A program made the position numbers and the translations under genes. Source: Cupriavidus plantarum (GTDB lineage Bacteria > Pseudomonadota > Gammaproteobacteria > Burkholderiales > Burkholderiaceae). Taken from it: a stretch of 64,000 nucleotides of DNA. How positions within the stretch are numbered: the first letter of the stretch is position 1; every line of letters begins with the position of its first letter. The notes beneath the pieces are model-generated. The model saw only the letters and a list, made by a program, of their open reading frames with translations. It ran no database searches and was not told where the DNA came from. This document shows positions 1-15,594 of this stretch, one piece after another. The stretch lies in contig NZ_CAJPUX010000003.1 of the NCBI RefSeq assembly GCF_905397285.1, positions 124,001 through 188,000 of the forward strand, read 5' to 3'.

Positions 1-1
1 C

Positions 2-526
2 GGCCTGGTGCTGCCGGGCCGCCAGATCTTCCTGGTGGACACGCACGTCAACATCGACCCGACGCCGAACCAGCTCGCCGAGATCACGATCATGGCGGCG
101 GAAGAACTCAAGCGCTTCGGCATCGAACCCAAGGTCGCGCTGCTGTCGCACTCGAACTTCGGTTCGTCGGACTCGCCTTCGGCGATCAAGATGCGCGAGA
201 CGCTCAAGATCCTGCGCGACCGCGCGCCGGACCTCGAGGTCGATGGCGAAATGCACGGCGACAGCGCGCTGGACCAGAAGCTGCGCGACTCGCTGGTGCC
301 GGACGGCGCGCTGGTCGGCGAAGCCAACCTGCTCGTGTGCCCGAATATCGACGCCGCCAACATCTCGTACAACCTGCTCAAGGTCGCCGCGGGCAACAAC
401 GTGGCGATCGGCCCGATCCTGCTCGGTGTGAACGGTCCGGTACATATTCTGACGCCGTCGGCCACGGTGCGCCGTATCGTCAACATGACGTCCCTCGTGG
501 TCGTCGATGCCGCCGCCAAGCGCTAA
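2..526 (+). CDS. maeB: NADP-dependent malic enzyme, C-terminal part (partial)
   Basis: The reading frame is open from the window edge, so only the last 174 or so residues are visible. They match the phosphotransacetylase-like C-terminal domain of large MaeB-type malic enzymes, which decarboxylate malate to pyruvate with NADP. Visible signatures are ALLSHSNFGSSDSP, DGEMHGDSAL and the closing ANLLVCPNIDAANISYNLLK and GPILLGVNGPVHIL blocks. In this family the domain is thought to be regulatory (acetyl-CoA binding) rather than a working acetyltransferase. A stand-alone phosphate acetyltransferase is possible in principle, but the sequence fits the MaeB subfamily better. A strong intrinsic terminator follows 25 bp after the stop, so this is the last gene of its transcript. 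Confidence 0.85.
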   Translation, partial: GLVLPGRQIFLVDTHVNIDPTPNQLAEITIMAAEELKRFGIEPKVALLSHSNFGSSDSPSAIKMRETLKILRDRAPDLEVDGEMHGDSALDQKLRDSLVPDGALVGEANLLVCPNIDAANISYNLLKVAAGNNVAIGPILLGVNGPVHILTPSATVRRIVNMTSLVVVDAAAKR

Positions 527-551
527 GCCAGGCTTTCCGCACGCGTGTATG

Positions 552-577
552 AAAAAGCCGGGTTTGCCCGGCTTTTT
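552..577 (+). terminator. intrinsic terminator after maeB
   Basis: The arms aaaaagccggg and cccggcttttt flank a very short loop and end in a T run. It lies 25 bp after the malic enzyme stop codon. Confidence 0.85.
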
Positions 578-728
578 CATTGTGTAATGGTTGCAATGTA
601 AGTGTGTGCACACATATCAATAACATATTGAAACAATTGAAGAATTCCCGCGCCCACCCCCGCAGGGATTGATTAATCCGCGCCGGACGCGTAACCTTAC
701 GCCTTTGAATACAGGCGGAGTCCCCACG

Positions 729-1118
729 ATGGCGAGTAGGCTGGCCCAGGCATGGAAGGGGTTGGTGCTGAGCGCGTCGGTGGTGGCGTCGGTAGCTGCA
801 TCGGTGGCGACGTCGGTGGCTGTGGCGGGTACGGCGGGAACCATCGCCGTGCAGCAGTTGCCCAACGAGGCGCAGCGCACGCTAGAGCGCATCGAGTCCG
901 GCGGACCGTTCCCGTATGACAAGGATGGATCGCGCTTCGGCAACTACGAGCGCATCCTGCCCCAGCAACCGCGCGGGTACTACCGCGAGTACACCGTCAA
1001 GACCAACAGCCGGAACCGGGGAGCGAAGCGGATCGTATGCGGTGGTGATCAACGCGCCGCCAACGATTGCTATTACACGGAAGACCACTACAACAGCTTC
1101 AAACGGATAACCAAATGA
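729..1118 (+). CDS. secreted barnase-family (N1/T1-type) ribonuclease
   Basis: This is a 129-residue protein with an N-terminal hydrophobic, Ala/Val-rich stretch (about residues 10-36) that looks like a signal peptide. It is followed by a small ribonuclease domain. The barnase-type catalytic residues can be placed as Glu87 (in YYREYTV), Arg101 (in GAKRIV) and His120 (in YTEDHYNSF). Cys104 and Cys114 could form a disulfide after export. The ATG at 729 is chosen because GGCGGAG sits just upstream and the signal peptide begins there; an in-frame start at 669 would put 20 unlikely residues in front. Its stop codon overlaps the start of a barstar-like gene (ATGA), the arrangement expected for a toxic RNase and its inhibitor. 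The enzyme would cleave RNA outside the cytoplasm. Whether it is nutritional or a weapon cannot be told from sequence. Confidence 0.85.
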   Translation: MASRLAQAWKGLVLSASVVASVAASVATSVAVAGTAGTIAVQQLPNEAQRTLERIESGGPFPYDKDGSRFGNYERILPQQPRGYYREYTVKTNSRNRGAKRIVCGGDQRAANDCYYTEDHYNSFKRITK

Positions 1119-1723
1119 CGACTGACATTTTCGGATTGGGCGACGCCCTTGCCGCCCGCGAAGAGCGCGGCGCCGGAGATGGCTGGCATCGGGCCCAGCA
1201 TCAGGCCCAGAACCTCTACGACAATGTGCTGATGATGCCCCGACAAGAGCTCACGCACGGACTACCGCCCGCATGCGCGCCGATCGTGGTGCCCGGGTCC
1301 GAAGACGGCACCAACGAGGGAGCCATGAACCTGTTCAAGACGGTGCGCCCGAACATCGTCCAGTCGATTCGCGCGTTCCGCGTGCCGGAGCTGGCCCAGG
1401 CGGCCGCTGCGCTTAACCAGCATTTCCTGTACGCGAATTGCGCGAACTGCCAGAGCAAGGCGGAGATCCTGGAGACGATCGCCACCGAGTTCATGTTCCC
1501 GAAGCATTTCGGCAAGAACTTCGATGCGCTGTCCGATTGCCTGACCGACATGATCCACAAGGCGGGCCCGCAGCCGGGCTTCGTGATCGTGCTGGAAGGC
1601 CTGCCGATCGCGCAGAAGTTCGACAAGGAAGCGCGCGAGGTCCTGCTAGACGTTTTCCGCGACGCGGCCGAGTTCTGGGCCGAGCGAAAGGTGCAGTTCC
1701 GCGTGTTCTACTCGTTCGCCTGA
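1115..1723 (+). CDS. barstar-family ribonuclease inhibitor with long N-terminal extension
   Basis: This 202-residue protein starts inside the stop codon of the RNase gene (4-bp ATGA overlap), so the two are translationally coupled. Residues from about 100 onward align with barstar. The helix that plugs the barnase active site is recognisable as HFGKNFDALSDCLT, with Asp137 and Asp141 at the positions of barstar Asp35 and Asp39. A typical barstar has about 90 residues; the first 100 here are extra. They have no recognised fold and end in a CANC motif (Cys109, Cys112). An internal ATG at 1325 behind GAGGGAG could produce a shorter form. The role is to neutralise the RNase in the cytoplasm before export. 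Confidence 0.85.
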   Translation: MTTDIFGLGDALAAREERGAGDGWHRAQHQAQNLYDNVLMMPRQELTHGLPPACAPIVVPGSEDGTNEGAMNLFKTVRPNIVQSIRAFRVPELAQAAAALNQHFLYANCANCQSKAEILETIATEFMFPKHFGKNFDALSDCLTDMIHKAGPQPGFVIVLEGLPIAQKFDKEAREVLLDVFRDAAEFWAERKVQFRVFYSFA

Positions 1724-1758
1724 TACCGCCCCGGACACAGACCGTTTCGCTGCATATC

Positions 1759-1785
1759 AAAACGCCCGCCGGAAGCGGGCGTTTT
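1759..1785. terminator. bidirectional terminator between barstar-like gene and yidB
   Basis: The 11-bp arms aaaacgcccgc and gcgggcgtttt flank a 5-nt loop and are followed by T-rich sequence on the plus strand. It sits between convergent genes and could serve both. Confidence 0.8.
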
Positions 1786-1798
1786 GTTTTGGCGGCGC

Positions 1799-2404
1799 TC
1801 AGGCGTCGGGAACCCGGCCATCGGGCGTGAGCCGGTCGATCAGTTCCGGCAGCCCCGCGCTGAGGCTGGCCGCGACGTCGTCATGCGACATCCCCGTGGT
1901 CTCGGCGAGCGACTGCAGCGCGCCACTGCCGCCGAGCGCGTTCGACAGCTCGGTCGGACTGACCGGTTCGTTGTTGCCCGTGCCGATCCACGAATCCACC
2001 TGATGGCCCAGTCCCGCCTGCGCGAGCACGTCGCGCAGCGCGCCGATGCCGCCCGCCGCGGCACCCATGGCCTGCGCGCTCCCGGCCGCCTCGCCCTGAC
2101 CGCCGAGCAGTCCGCCGAGCAGCGAGCCGAGGTCCAGTCCGCCCGGCGCCGGCGCGCTGCCGCCGCCGAGCATGCCGCCCAGCACTCCGCCGAGGCCACC
2201 GCCAAGCATGCCGCCCAGTCCGCCGGCGCCACCGGGTTCCGCCCCCGTGCCGTCGGCCTGTCCGCCCTTGTTGCGCATGGCCAGCATCGCCAGCAGCCCC
2301 AGCGCCATCATGATCTTTGGATCGAGGCCGCCGGCCCCCTGGCCGCCCGGGTGTTGCGCGTTGCCGCCCAGCACACCGCCCAGTACGCTATCGAGTAGTC
2401 CCAT
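1799..2404 (-). CDS. yidB: YidB/DUF937-family protein
   Basis: A 201-residue protein beginning MGLLDSVLGGVLGG. It has a long Gly-rich, Leu/Met-containing central region (about residues 55-105) and a conserved C-terminal block (SWIGTGNNEPVSPTELSNAL, then GMSHDDVAASLSAGLPELID) typical of the YidB family. The function of this family is not established; members are predicted to be cytoplasmic or loosely membrane-associated. It faces the barstar-like gene convergently. Downstream of it lies only the shared terminator, and it is transcribed in the same direction as rsmE, 34 bp away, so co-transcription with rsmE is possible. Confidence 0.75.
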   Translation of the reverse strand: MGLLDSVLGGVLGGNAQHPGGQGAGGLDPKIMMALGLLAMLAMRNKGGQADGTGAEPGGAGGLGGMLGGGLGGVLGGMLGGGSAPAPGGLDLGSLLGGLLGGQGEAAGSAQAMGAAAGGIGALRDVLAQAGLGHQVDSWIGTGNNEPVSPTELSNALGGSGALQSLAETTGMSHDDVAASLSAGLPELIDRLTPDGRVPDA

Positions 2405-2438
2405 GATCGACTCCTTGCAGTGATTAACGGAGAGGCCG

Positions 2439-3188
2439 TCAAAATCCGCCGAGCACGGCGTTCAGCGTTGCCAGGCAGGCCAGCCCGGCGGTTTCGGTGC
2501 GCAGGATGCGCGGTCCCAGAGATACCGCGGTGAAGCCCGCGCGCAGTGCCATGTCTTCTTCCTCGGGCGCCAGCCCGCCTTCCGGGCCGATCAGCAGCGT
2601 CACGCCGCTGGCCAGCCACGCCGCGCGTTCGGCCGCAGCGAGCGTGGGCAGCGATGCCGTGGCGCGCGGCGACACCAGCAACCGGGCGCCAGCCGGAGCC
2701 GAGGGCGGCGCCGCGAGCCATGCTTCCACGGTAGCCACCGGCGCGAGCGCCGGCAAGCGGTTGCGGCCGCATTGTTCGCAGGCGGCGGCGATCAGCGCCT
2801 GCCAGTGGGCTTCGCGCTTTGCGGCGCGCTCGCCGCTGAGCCGCACCACCGAGCGGTGCGCCTGCAGCGGCTGGATCGCGGACACGCCGAGTTCCACGGC
2901 CTTCTCGATCAGCCAGTCCATCTTGTCGCCGCCGGCGAGCCCCTGCGCGAGCGTGACGCGAAACGGCAGTTCGGCTTCGGCCGCGTCGTGCGGACCTACC
3001 TGTACGACGGCGCGGCGCTTGCCGAGTTCGACCAGCGTGGCCGGATGGCTGCCGCCGCGTCCGTCAAAGAGGGTCACGGCGTCGCCGGGCGCGAGGCGCA
3101 GCACCTGCGCGTGGCGGACGACGGTGTCGGGCAGTTCCAGCGTGGCGTCGGCGGCGAGCGCCGCTTCGACGTAAAAACGGGGAGGCAT
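2439..3188 (-). CDS. rsmE: 16S rRNA (uracil1498-N3)-methyltransferase
   Basis: This 249-residue SPOUT-class RNA methyltransferase methylates U1498 of 16S rRNA using S-adenosylmethionine. The family signatures are the [16 protein letters not shown] block and, near the C-terminus, [14 protein letters not shown] and [11 protein letters not shown], which form the trefoil-knot SAM site. Length matches the family (about 240-250). Its ATG overlaps the TGA of the upstream VOC-family gene (ATGA), so the two are probably translated from one message. The pairing looks like genomic convenience rather than a shared pathway. Confidence 0.93.
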   Translation of the reverse strand: MPPRFYVEAALAADATLELPDTVVRHAQVLRLAPGDAVTLFDGRGGSHPATLVELGKRRAVVQVGPHDAAEAELPFRVTLAQGLAGGDKMDWLIEKAVELGVSAIQPLQAHRSVVRLSGERAAKREAHWQALIAAACEQCGRNRLPALAPVATVEAWLAAPPSAPAGARLLVSPRATASLPTLAAAERAAWLASGVTLLIGPEGGLAPEEEDMALRAGFTAVSLGPRILRTETAGLACLATLNAVLGGF

Positions 3189-3643
3189 CAGGGCGTATCG
3201 GAGTTGTCGCGGGGAGTTTCGCTGGCAGTGTCAGGTTGGCCGAGGTGTTTGCCGAAGCCCCACCGGTAGCCGTCCGGATCTTCGACCATGCAGTAACGGT
3301 CGCCCCAGAACTGGTCCGCGGGCGGCATGACGCTGATTGCGCCCGCGCCGATCGCGCGCGCGAACATCGCGTCGACGTCCTCGCAGTACACGTAGAAGGT
3401 CTGCGACGCTTCCACGCCGAGCGAGCGAGGCGTGCGCGCGGTGCTGCCCCACGCGCCCTCGGGCGCGAACATCACCACGAGCTGGCCCTGGTAATGCATT
3501 TCGGCATGGGTCGGCACGCCGTTCTCGTCGAGGACGTTGTGGACCGTGAAGCCGAACGCACGGCTGTAGAAATCGAGCGCGGCACGTCCGCTGGCGACCG
3601 TCAGGTAAGGCGTGAGCCAGGGCGTGTTGGGCGGTCTGGGCAT
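3188..3643 (-). CDS. VOC-superfamily (glyoxalase/bleomycin-resistance-like) protein
   Basis: A 151-residue protein with the paired beta-alpha-beta-beta-beta modules of the vicinal oxygen chelate fold. The N-terminal half carries [21 protein letters not shown] and the C-terminal half ends in [19 protein letters not shown]. This PhnB-like subgroup includes many proteins of unknown substrate, so no specific reaction is assigned. The last 15 residues are polar and probably disordered. The gene is translationally coupled to rsmE by a 4-bp overlap and is divergent from transketolase. Confidence 0.8.
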   Translation of the reverse strand: MPRPPNTPWLTPYLTVASGRAALDFYSRAFGFTVHNVLDENGVPTHAEMHYQGQLVVMFAPEGAWGSTARTPRSLGVEASQTFYVYCEDVDAMFARAIGAGAISVMPPADQFWGDRYCMVEDPDGYRWGFGKHLGQPDTASETPRDNSDTP

Positions 3644-3808
3644 GATGGGCTCCGGATGGTCTCCTCATTGGGGCAGGCACATGTTACGCGGGCGCGCCGC
3701 CGCTGTCGCGCCCGCCGGGCGGGAGGGCGCGCGGATGACAACTCTGCACTTGCCCCCGCGGTATGCGCGGAACCGTCCGGAAACCGCCCGGAACCGCTGG
3801 CGGGCGGT

Positions 3809-3836
3809 CTGGCAAGACGCGTCCTTCTGCTAAAAT
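3809..3836 (+). promoter_or_regulatory. candidate sigma-70 promoter for transketolase
   Basis: TAAAAT at 3831-3836 is preceded by TGC (extended -10). CTGGCA at 3809-3814 is a weak -35 with a 16-bp spacer. It lies 33 bp before the tkt start codon in the divergent gap. Confidence 0.4.
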
Positions 3837-3868
3837 TGCGGTTTTCCCGCCGCCAGGTTTCCGCCCGC

Positions 3869-6932
<3,064 letters not shown>

Positions 6933-6948
6933 TCGTCGTCATCCAATG

Positions 6949-6979
6949 AAAAAGGCGCGGACGCTTCCGCGCCTTTTTT
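6949..6979. terminator. bidirectional terminator between gap and flavin reductase-like gene
   Basis: The 12-bp arms aaaaaggcgcgg and ccgcgccttttt flank a 6-nt loop with flanking A and T runs. It sits between convergent genes. Confidence 0.85.
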
Positions 6980-7590
6980 TATGGCCGCGCCGATGGGTTC
7001 GGGACCAGCGGCCGGGCATCGACCGCGTCGCCATCGACGATGAAATGCCCGCCGGCCACATGATGGATCGTGCGCAGGGCGTCCTGACCGTCGAAATGCC
7101 ACCGTCCATTGCTGAACACGCGCGTGTCCGCATGGGCCGCAATGACTTCGCCGAGGAACAGATCGTAGGTTTGCTGGATCGATGCCTCGGGCAGCAGCCG
7201 GCATTCGAGCCACGCCGCGCAGCCTTCAAGCAGCGGTGCATCGATCACATCTCCCTGAAAGGTCTGCAACCGATAAGCGGCAAACTTGTCAGTCTGCTGC
7301 GCGGCGAGCGCCTGTCCCGAACTGGAACCGAGCGCTTCCGTCAGATCGACCTGCGAGACCGTTGGCACCTGGAGCGCGAACGTGCCGCTGGCTTCGAGCA
7401 GGTGCCGCGTCCACGTGGATTTATCCACCACGACGGCGACCTTGGGTGGCGCGAAGTCGAGCGGCATGGCCCAGGCGGCCGCCATGATGTTGCGCTGCCC
7501 GCCGTGCGCGGCGCTGACCAGAACGGTCGGGCCATGGTTGAGCAGACGGTAGGCCTTGGCGAGTTCGACGGGGGCGCGGAAGCTGGACAT
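6979..7590 (-). CDS. flavin reductase-like (FMN-binding split-barrel) protein
   Basis: A 203-residue protein with the flavoredoxin/flavin-reductase domain. RLLNHGPTVLVSA, NIMAAAWAMPLDFAPPKVAV and the later DLFLGEVIAAH are typical of the family, which binds FMN and often supplies reduced flavin to partner oxygenases. No partner oxygenase is nearby, so substrate and role are open. The frame extends 34 codons upstream, but MSSFRAPVELAKAY at 7590 is the natural start; the upstream residues are basic and unlike the family, and they lie over a likely promoter. It is divergent from phcA. Confidence 0.75.
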   Translation of the reverse strand: MSSFRAPVELAKAYRLLNHGPTVLVSAAHGGQRNIMAAAWAMPLDFAPPKVAVVVDKSTWTRHLLEASGTFALQVPTVSQVDLTEALGSSSGQALAAQQTDKFAAYRLQTFQGDVIDAPLLEGCAAWLECRLLPEASIQQTYDLFLGEVIAAHADTRVFSNGRWHFDGQDALRTIHHVAGGHFIVDGDAVDARPLVPNPSARP

Positions 7591-7894
7591 GAGGAAAACG
7601 GCTAAAGCCGTAGTGCGGACCCTGGTGTGGGCATTAGGGCATCTACTATAGCCACAAGGCAAAAACCGCGTCATAAAGTCAGAGATCGACATAATCTGTC
7701 GCGATCATGTCAAAGGCGGATCAAAAAGCCCGGATCGAGAGTGCAAGAAATGCTGAATTTGCTTTCCGAGGCAGTTTTTTCCTCTTACACTAGAAGAATC
7801 TGTTGACATCTGATGTGCAACCCGAGCAAGTGGCGGGGCCATCGACGAAGCGAACGTCGCCGAATAACGTACCGAGCATGGACCGGGCCTGATC
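7591..7894. other. intergenic region upstream of phcA
   Basis: 304 bp between divergent genes without a credible ORF. It is clearly more AT-rich than the flanking genes. It holds a candidate minus-strand promoter (7645-7674), an imperfect palindrome around 7684-7705 (gatcgacataat...tgtcgcgatc), and a perfect TTGACA at 7803-7808 with no good -10 at the usual distance. The phcA promoter must lie here, but I cannot fix it. Confidence 0.6.
7645..7674 (-). promoter_or_regulatory. candidate promoter for flavin reductase-like gene
   Basis: On the minus strand, ATGACG (7669-7674) and TATAGT (7645-7650) are separated by 18 bp, about 55 bp before the chosen start codon. Confidence 0.35.
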
Positions 7895-8887
7895 ATGGTG
7901 AACGTTGATACCAAGCTGCTCGTGATTTTCACCGAGCTGCTAAGCAAACGAAACGCCACATATGTGGCGGAAAAAATGCACATGACCGCGCCGGCCGTGT
8001 CGCATTCGCTCGGGCGCCTGCGCGAGATCTTCGACGATCCGCTCTTCATCCGCGTCCCGCACGGCCTGACGCCGACCCCGCGTGCGCTGGAACTCGGGCC
8101 CAAGATCCGGGACATGCTGGACCTCTGGTCGTCGATCAACGAGGGCGACGCCGACAATTTCGATCCGGCCGTGGCCACCGGCACGCTGAGCATCGGGTTT
8201 GCCGCCGAACTGGGCGACACCGTTTTCAACCGCTTTGTGCTCCGCATCAAGCAGCTCGCTCCCGACCTCCACATCCGCCTCGTCGAATCCCATTCCTGGG
8301 AAGCCGACGTAGCCTCGATGCGCGCGAACGAACTCGACGTCGCGTTTTCGCCGTTCCCGACGCGCCATCCCGAGATCGTCGAGGAAATGGTCACGTCGCT
8401 GAACCTGTGGGTCTGCGCGCGCAAGAACCATCCGGTGCTGAAGTCCGAATGCACGCTCGAGCAATATCTGGACTGCAGCCATATCTTCATGGCCCATTCG
8501 GGTGGCGCGGGCCGGCCGGCCCCGGCGCTGATCCCGCTCGACTACGCGCTGCAGCAGCGCGGGCTCAAGCGCAACGCCACGCTGACCGTCCATTCGTGGC
8601 GCGCGCAGGCCGAAATGGCGGCGCAGACCGACATGATCTTCACGGTCAACGCGCTGACGAAGGACATGGCGTGCGAGACCTACGGCCTCAAGGCGTTTCC
8701 GCTACCGGCCGAGCTCAATACGATGCTGGGCCTGAACATGTTCTGGCACCGCAGCCGCAACACGCATCCGATGCTCGTGTGGGCGCGCGGACTGTTCCGT
8801 CAGGTGGTGGGCGAGTTCGTGGGCCTGCCGCAGGTCTCGCGCGCACAACGCGCGGTGCTGGAGCAGGACATCGCGCAGGAACCGTAA
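7895..8887 (+). CDS. phcA: LysR-family transcriptional regulator PhcA (cell-density master regulator)
   Basis: A 330-residue LysR-type regulator. The N-terminus MVNVDTKLLVIFTELLSKRN and the winged helix-turn-helix that follows (AEKMHMTAPAVSHSLGRLRE, residues about 25-45, then DDPLFIRVPHGLTPTP) match what I know of PhcA from Ralstonia, which is about 348 residues. A substrate-binding-type domain occupies residues about 95-300. In Ralstonia solanacearum PhcA switches virulence and metabolic genes at high density; non-pathogenic relatives use a homologue for motility and siderophore control. Its position beside gap and tkt, with phcBSRQ in the same window, supports the name. A distinct LysR paralogue cannot be excluded without alignment. 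It ends at a terminator shared with fur. Confidence 0.85.
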   Translation: MVNVDTKLLVIFTELLSKRNATYVAEKMHMTAPAVSHSLGRLREIFDDPLFIRVPHGLTPTPRALELGPKIRDMLDLWSSINEGDADNFDPAVATGTLSIGFAAELGDTVFNRFVLRIKQLAPDLHIRLVESHSWEADVASMRANELDVAFSPFPTRHPEIVEEMVTSLNLWVCARKNHPVLKSECTLEQYLDCSHIFMAHSGGAGRPAPALIPLDYALQQRGLKRNATLTVHSWRAQAEMAAQTDMIFTVNALTKDMACETYGLKAFPLPAELNTMLGLNMFWHRSRNTHPMLVWARGLFRQVVGEFVGLPQVSRAQRAVLEQDIAQEP

Positions 8888-8912
8888 GCGCGACACTCCT
8901 GACGGAAGCATA

Positions 8913-8941
8913 AAAAAACCGGCGCCTGGCGCCGGTTTTTT
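8913..8941. terminator. bidirectional terminator between phcA and fur
   Basis: The 14-bp arms aaaaaaccggcgcc and ggcgccggtttttt are complementary with almost no loop, flanked by A and T tracts, between convergent genes. Confidence 0.85.
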
Positions 8942-8977
8942 CGTCGCGAGACGTCCGGTCATGGCCGGCGCCGCCGC

Positions 8978-9409
8978 TTATCGTTTGGGTTTGTGGGGGC
9001 AATCGTTCTTCGTGCAGTTGCCGTAGAGCGACAACGCGTGTTCCTGCAGTGCAAAGCCACGCTCGCGCGCGATGCTCTGCTGGCGCTTCTCGATTTCGGA
9101 GTCGAAGAATTCTTCGACGCGGCCGCAATCGATGCACACCAGGTGATCGTGATGCTTACCTTCGTTCAGTTCAAAGATGGCCTTGCCCGATTCGAAGTTG
9201 TTGCGCGACAGCAAGCCGGCTTGTTCGAACTGGGTCAGGACGCGATAGACCGTGGCGAGACCGATATCCATATGCTCGTTGAGCAGGATGCGGTAGACGT
9301 CTTCCGCGCTCAGATGGCGTTGTTCGCTGGTCTGGAAGATTTCAAGGATCTTCAGGCGGGGGACGGTCGCCTTCAGGCCGATATTTTTGAGGTCCGCCGG
9401 ACTCGGCAT
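8978..9409 (-). CDS. fur: ferric uptake regulator Fur
   Basis: A 143-residue iron-responsive repressor. The winged-helix DNA-binding half contains [11 protein letters not shown] and [17 protein letters not shown]. Metal ligands are visible as HHDH (86-89), the Cys92-x-x-Cys95 pair in [11 protein letters not shown], and a second pair Cys132/Cys137 near the C-terminus. Length is normal. Fur with Fe2+ blocks siderophore and iron-uptake promoters. It is divergent from bamE across a 175-bp gap that contains a small perfect palindrome; no convincing Fur box is seen there. Confidence 0.95.
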   Translation of the reverse strand: MPSPADLKNIGLKATVPRLKILEIFQTSEQRHLSAEDVYRILLNEHMDIGLATVYRVLTQFEQAGLLSRNNFESGKAIFELNEGKHHDHLVCIDCGRVEEFFDSEIEKRQQSIARERGFALQEHALSLYGNCTKNDCPHKPKR

Positions 9410-9461
9410 GGGCGTGACTCCCTAGAGTACAATGTCTGGATAGCTGAATCATAAGGGTTTT

Positions 9462-9477
9462 GGCGACAAAAGTCGCC
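9462..9477. other. perfect palindrome in the fur-bamE gap
   Basis: ggcgac-AAAA-gtcgcc is a perfect 6-4-6 inverted repeat between the divergent start codons, 53 bp upstream of fur and 108 bp upstream of bamE. Its function is unknown; it could be an operator or a chance hairpin. TATGAT at 9448-9453 on the minus strand is a possible fur -10. Confidence 0.3.
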
Positions 9478-9584
9478 TCGGTGCCCAGACCGCCACCGGT
9501 CATGGCGCGCCGTGCCGGGCCCGCCGCATCCGCGGCGCGCGCCCAGGTCACACGGCCCACCCCTCCTTTTTTGAAGCGAGAGAC

Positions 9585-13861
<4,277 letters not shown>

Positions 13862-13897
13862 CGGCCGTCGCCGCTCATTGAAGGAATCCGCCAAGCC

Positions 13898-14413
13898 ATG
13901 ACTCGACCGAACCTGCGCCGCCGTGCGTTTCTTGCCACGACACTCGCTACCGCGATGGCCGCCGGTCTGGCGGGCTGCGGTTTCCACATGCGCGGCACCG
14001 CCGACTTCGCGTTCAAGAAGCTGTACGTCGGCATTCCGGCGAACTCGCCGATGGGCGCGGACCTGCGGCGCACGATCCTCGGCGGGTCCGACACGATTGT
14101 CGTGGACGATCCCAAGCAGGCCGATGCGCTGCTCGACGTGCTGGGCGACACCCGCGGCCGTTCGATCCTCTCGATCACGACCGAAGGCGTGGTGCGCGAA
14201 TACCGGCTGAGCCAGCGCTTCAGCTTCCGGCTGCGCGATCAGGCGGGCAAGGAGCTGATTCCGCCGTCGACGATCCTGCTGACGCGCGACATCACATACA
14301 ACGAATCCGCCGTGCTGGCGAAGGACTACGAAGAGCAGCAGCTCTATCGGGACATGCAGCGCGACATCGTGCAGCAGCTGATGCGCCGTCTGGCGGCGGT
14401 CAAGGCCGTCTGA
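13898..14413 (+). CDS. lptE: LPS-assembly lipoprotein LptE
   Basis: A 171-residue outer-membrane lipoprotein that plugs the LptD barrel and helps place lipopolysaccharide on the cell surface. A basic N-terminus and hydrophobic core end in lipobox LAGC, with Cys27 the lipidated residue, followed by GFHMRGTADFAFKKLYVG, which is typical of LptE/RlpB. Length fits. Its position between leuS and holA is conserved widely in proteobacteria. Confidence 0.92.
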   Translation: MTRPNLRRRAFLATTLATAMAAGLAGCGFHMRGTADFAFKKLYVGIPANSPMGADLRRTILGGSDTIVVDDPKQADALLDVLGDTRGRSILSITTEGVVREYRLSQRFSFRLRDQAGKELIPPSTILLTRDITYNESAVLAKDYEEQQLYRDMQRDIVQQLMRRLAAVKAV

Positions 14414-14423
14414 CCGTTTCGCG

Positions 14424-15482
14424 ATGCAACTTAGGCTCGACGGTCTCGACGCCCATCTGAAGCAGGCCCAGGCCAAGGGCCTGTCGCCGCTTTACGTGGT
14501 GCATGGCGACGAGCATCTGCTCGTGCTGGAGGCCGTGGACCGGCTGCGCCGCGCGGCGCGCGACTCGGGTTATACCGAACGCGACGTGCTCGTGGCGGAG
14601 CGCGGCTTCCACTGGAGCCAGCTCGTCGAGGCGCAGCAGTCGATGTCGCTGTTCGGTGACCGCAAGATCGTCGAACTCCGCATTCCTTCGGGCAAGCCCG
14701 GCAAGGATGGTGGCGAGGCGTTACGCGCCGTGGCCGCGCAGCCGTCACCCGACGTGCTGATGCTTGTCACGCTGCCGCGCCTCGATTTCGCGACATCCAA
14801 GTCCGCGTGGTTCCAGGCGCTGGAAGGAGCGGGGGTGTCGATCAAGGTCGATACCGTCGATCGCACGCGGCTGCCGACCTGGGTCGGCGAGCGGCTCGCC
14901 TTGCAGCAGCAGCGCGTGGAGGGCGGCGAGCCCGGACGCCGCGCCCTGCAGTTCATCGCCGACAAGGTGGAGGGTAACCTGCTCGCGGCCCATCAGGAAA
15001 TCCAGAAACTCGGACTGCTCTATCCCCCCGGCGAACTGAAATTCGACCAGGTCCACGACGCGGTGCTCAACGTGGCCCGCTACGACGTGTTCAAGCTGTC
15101 GGAGGCGATGCTCGCGGGCGATGTGCCACGGCTCGTGCGGATGCTCGAAGGGCTGCGCGGAGAGGGCGAGGCCACGGTGCTGGTGCTCTGGGCGCTGACC
15201 GAGGAAATTCGCGTATTATCCAAGGTCCGGCAAGGGCTGGCGGCCGGCAAGCCCGCCGCGGTGCTGATGCGCGAACTGCGTGTCTGGGGCCCGCGCGAGC
15301 GGCTGGTGCCGCAGGCGGCGCAGCGGTTGTCGATGCCGCAGCTCGAGGCCGCGCTGGCGCTGGCCGCGCGGCTCGATCGGCAGGTGAAAGGGTTGTCCGA
15401 CCTGCCGCCGGGCGCCGCGGCCAGTCTGCCGGCAGAGCCATGGGATGGCCTGCAACAGCTGGCGTTGCTGATTGCCCGCTGA
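14424..15482 (+). CDS. holA: DNA polymerase III subunit delta
   Basis: A 352-residue clamp-loader subunit that opens the beta sliding clamp. The N-terminal region (LSPLYVVHGDEHLLVLEAVDRL) is the degenerate AAA-type domain. Later blocks RRALQFIADKVEGNLLAAHQEIQKL and VARYDVFKLSEAMLAGD are typical of HolA. Length fits. It lies 10 bp after lptE; proA follows after a 112-bp gap without an obvious terminator. Confidence 0.95.
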   Translation: MQLRLDGLDAHLKQAQAKGLSPLYVVHGDEHLLVLEAVDRLRRAARDSGYTERDVLVAERGFHWSQLVEAQQSMSLFGDRKIVELRIPSGKPGKDGGEALRAVAAQPSPDVLMLVTLPRLDFATSKSAWFQALEGAGVSIKVDTVDRTRLPTWVGERLALQQQRVEGGEPGRRALQFIADKVEGNLLAAHQEIQKLGLLYPPGELKFDQVHDAVLNVARYDVFKLSEAMLAGDVPRLVRMLEGLRGEGEATVLVLWALTEEIRVLSKVRQGLAAGKPAAVLMRELRVWGPRERLVPQAAQRLSMPQLEAALALAARLDRQVKGLSDLPPGAAASLPAEPWDGLQQLALLIAR

Positions 15483-15594
15483 GGGCGGTTTGCCGAACCG
15501 TTGCGGTTGCGCCCCTGGGCGGATGCATCCGTAGCCCATCCCTGCCGCACCCCACAAGATTGCACGACCGCCGGGACAGGACCCGGCCACGATC

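Noticed and set aside
751..830. GTGGCGTCGGT-like tandem repeats in the RNase signal sequence
   Set aside because: They encode the repetitive Val-Ala-Ser signal peptide and probably reflect protein composition rather than a DNA element.
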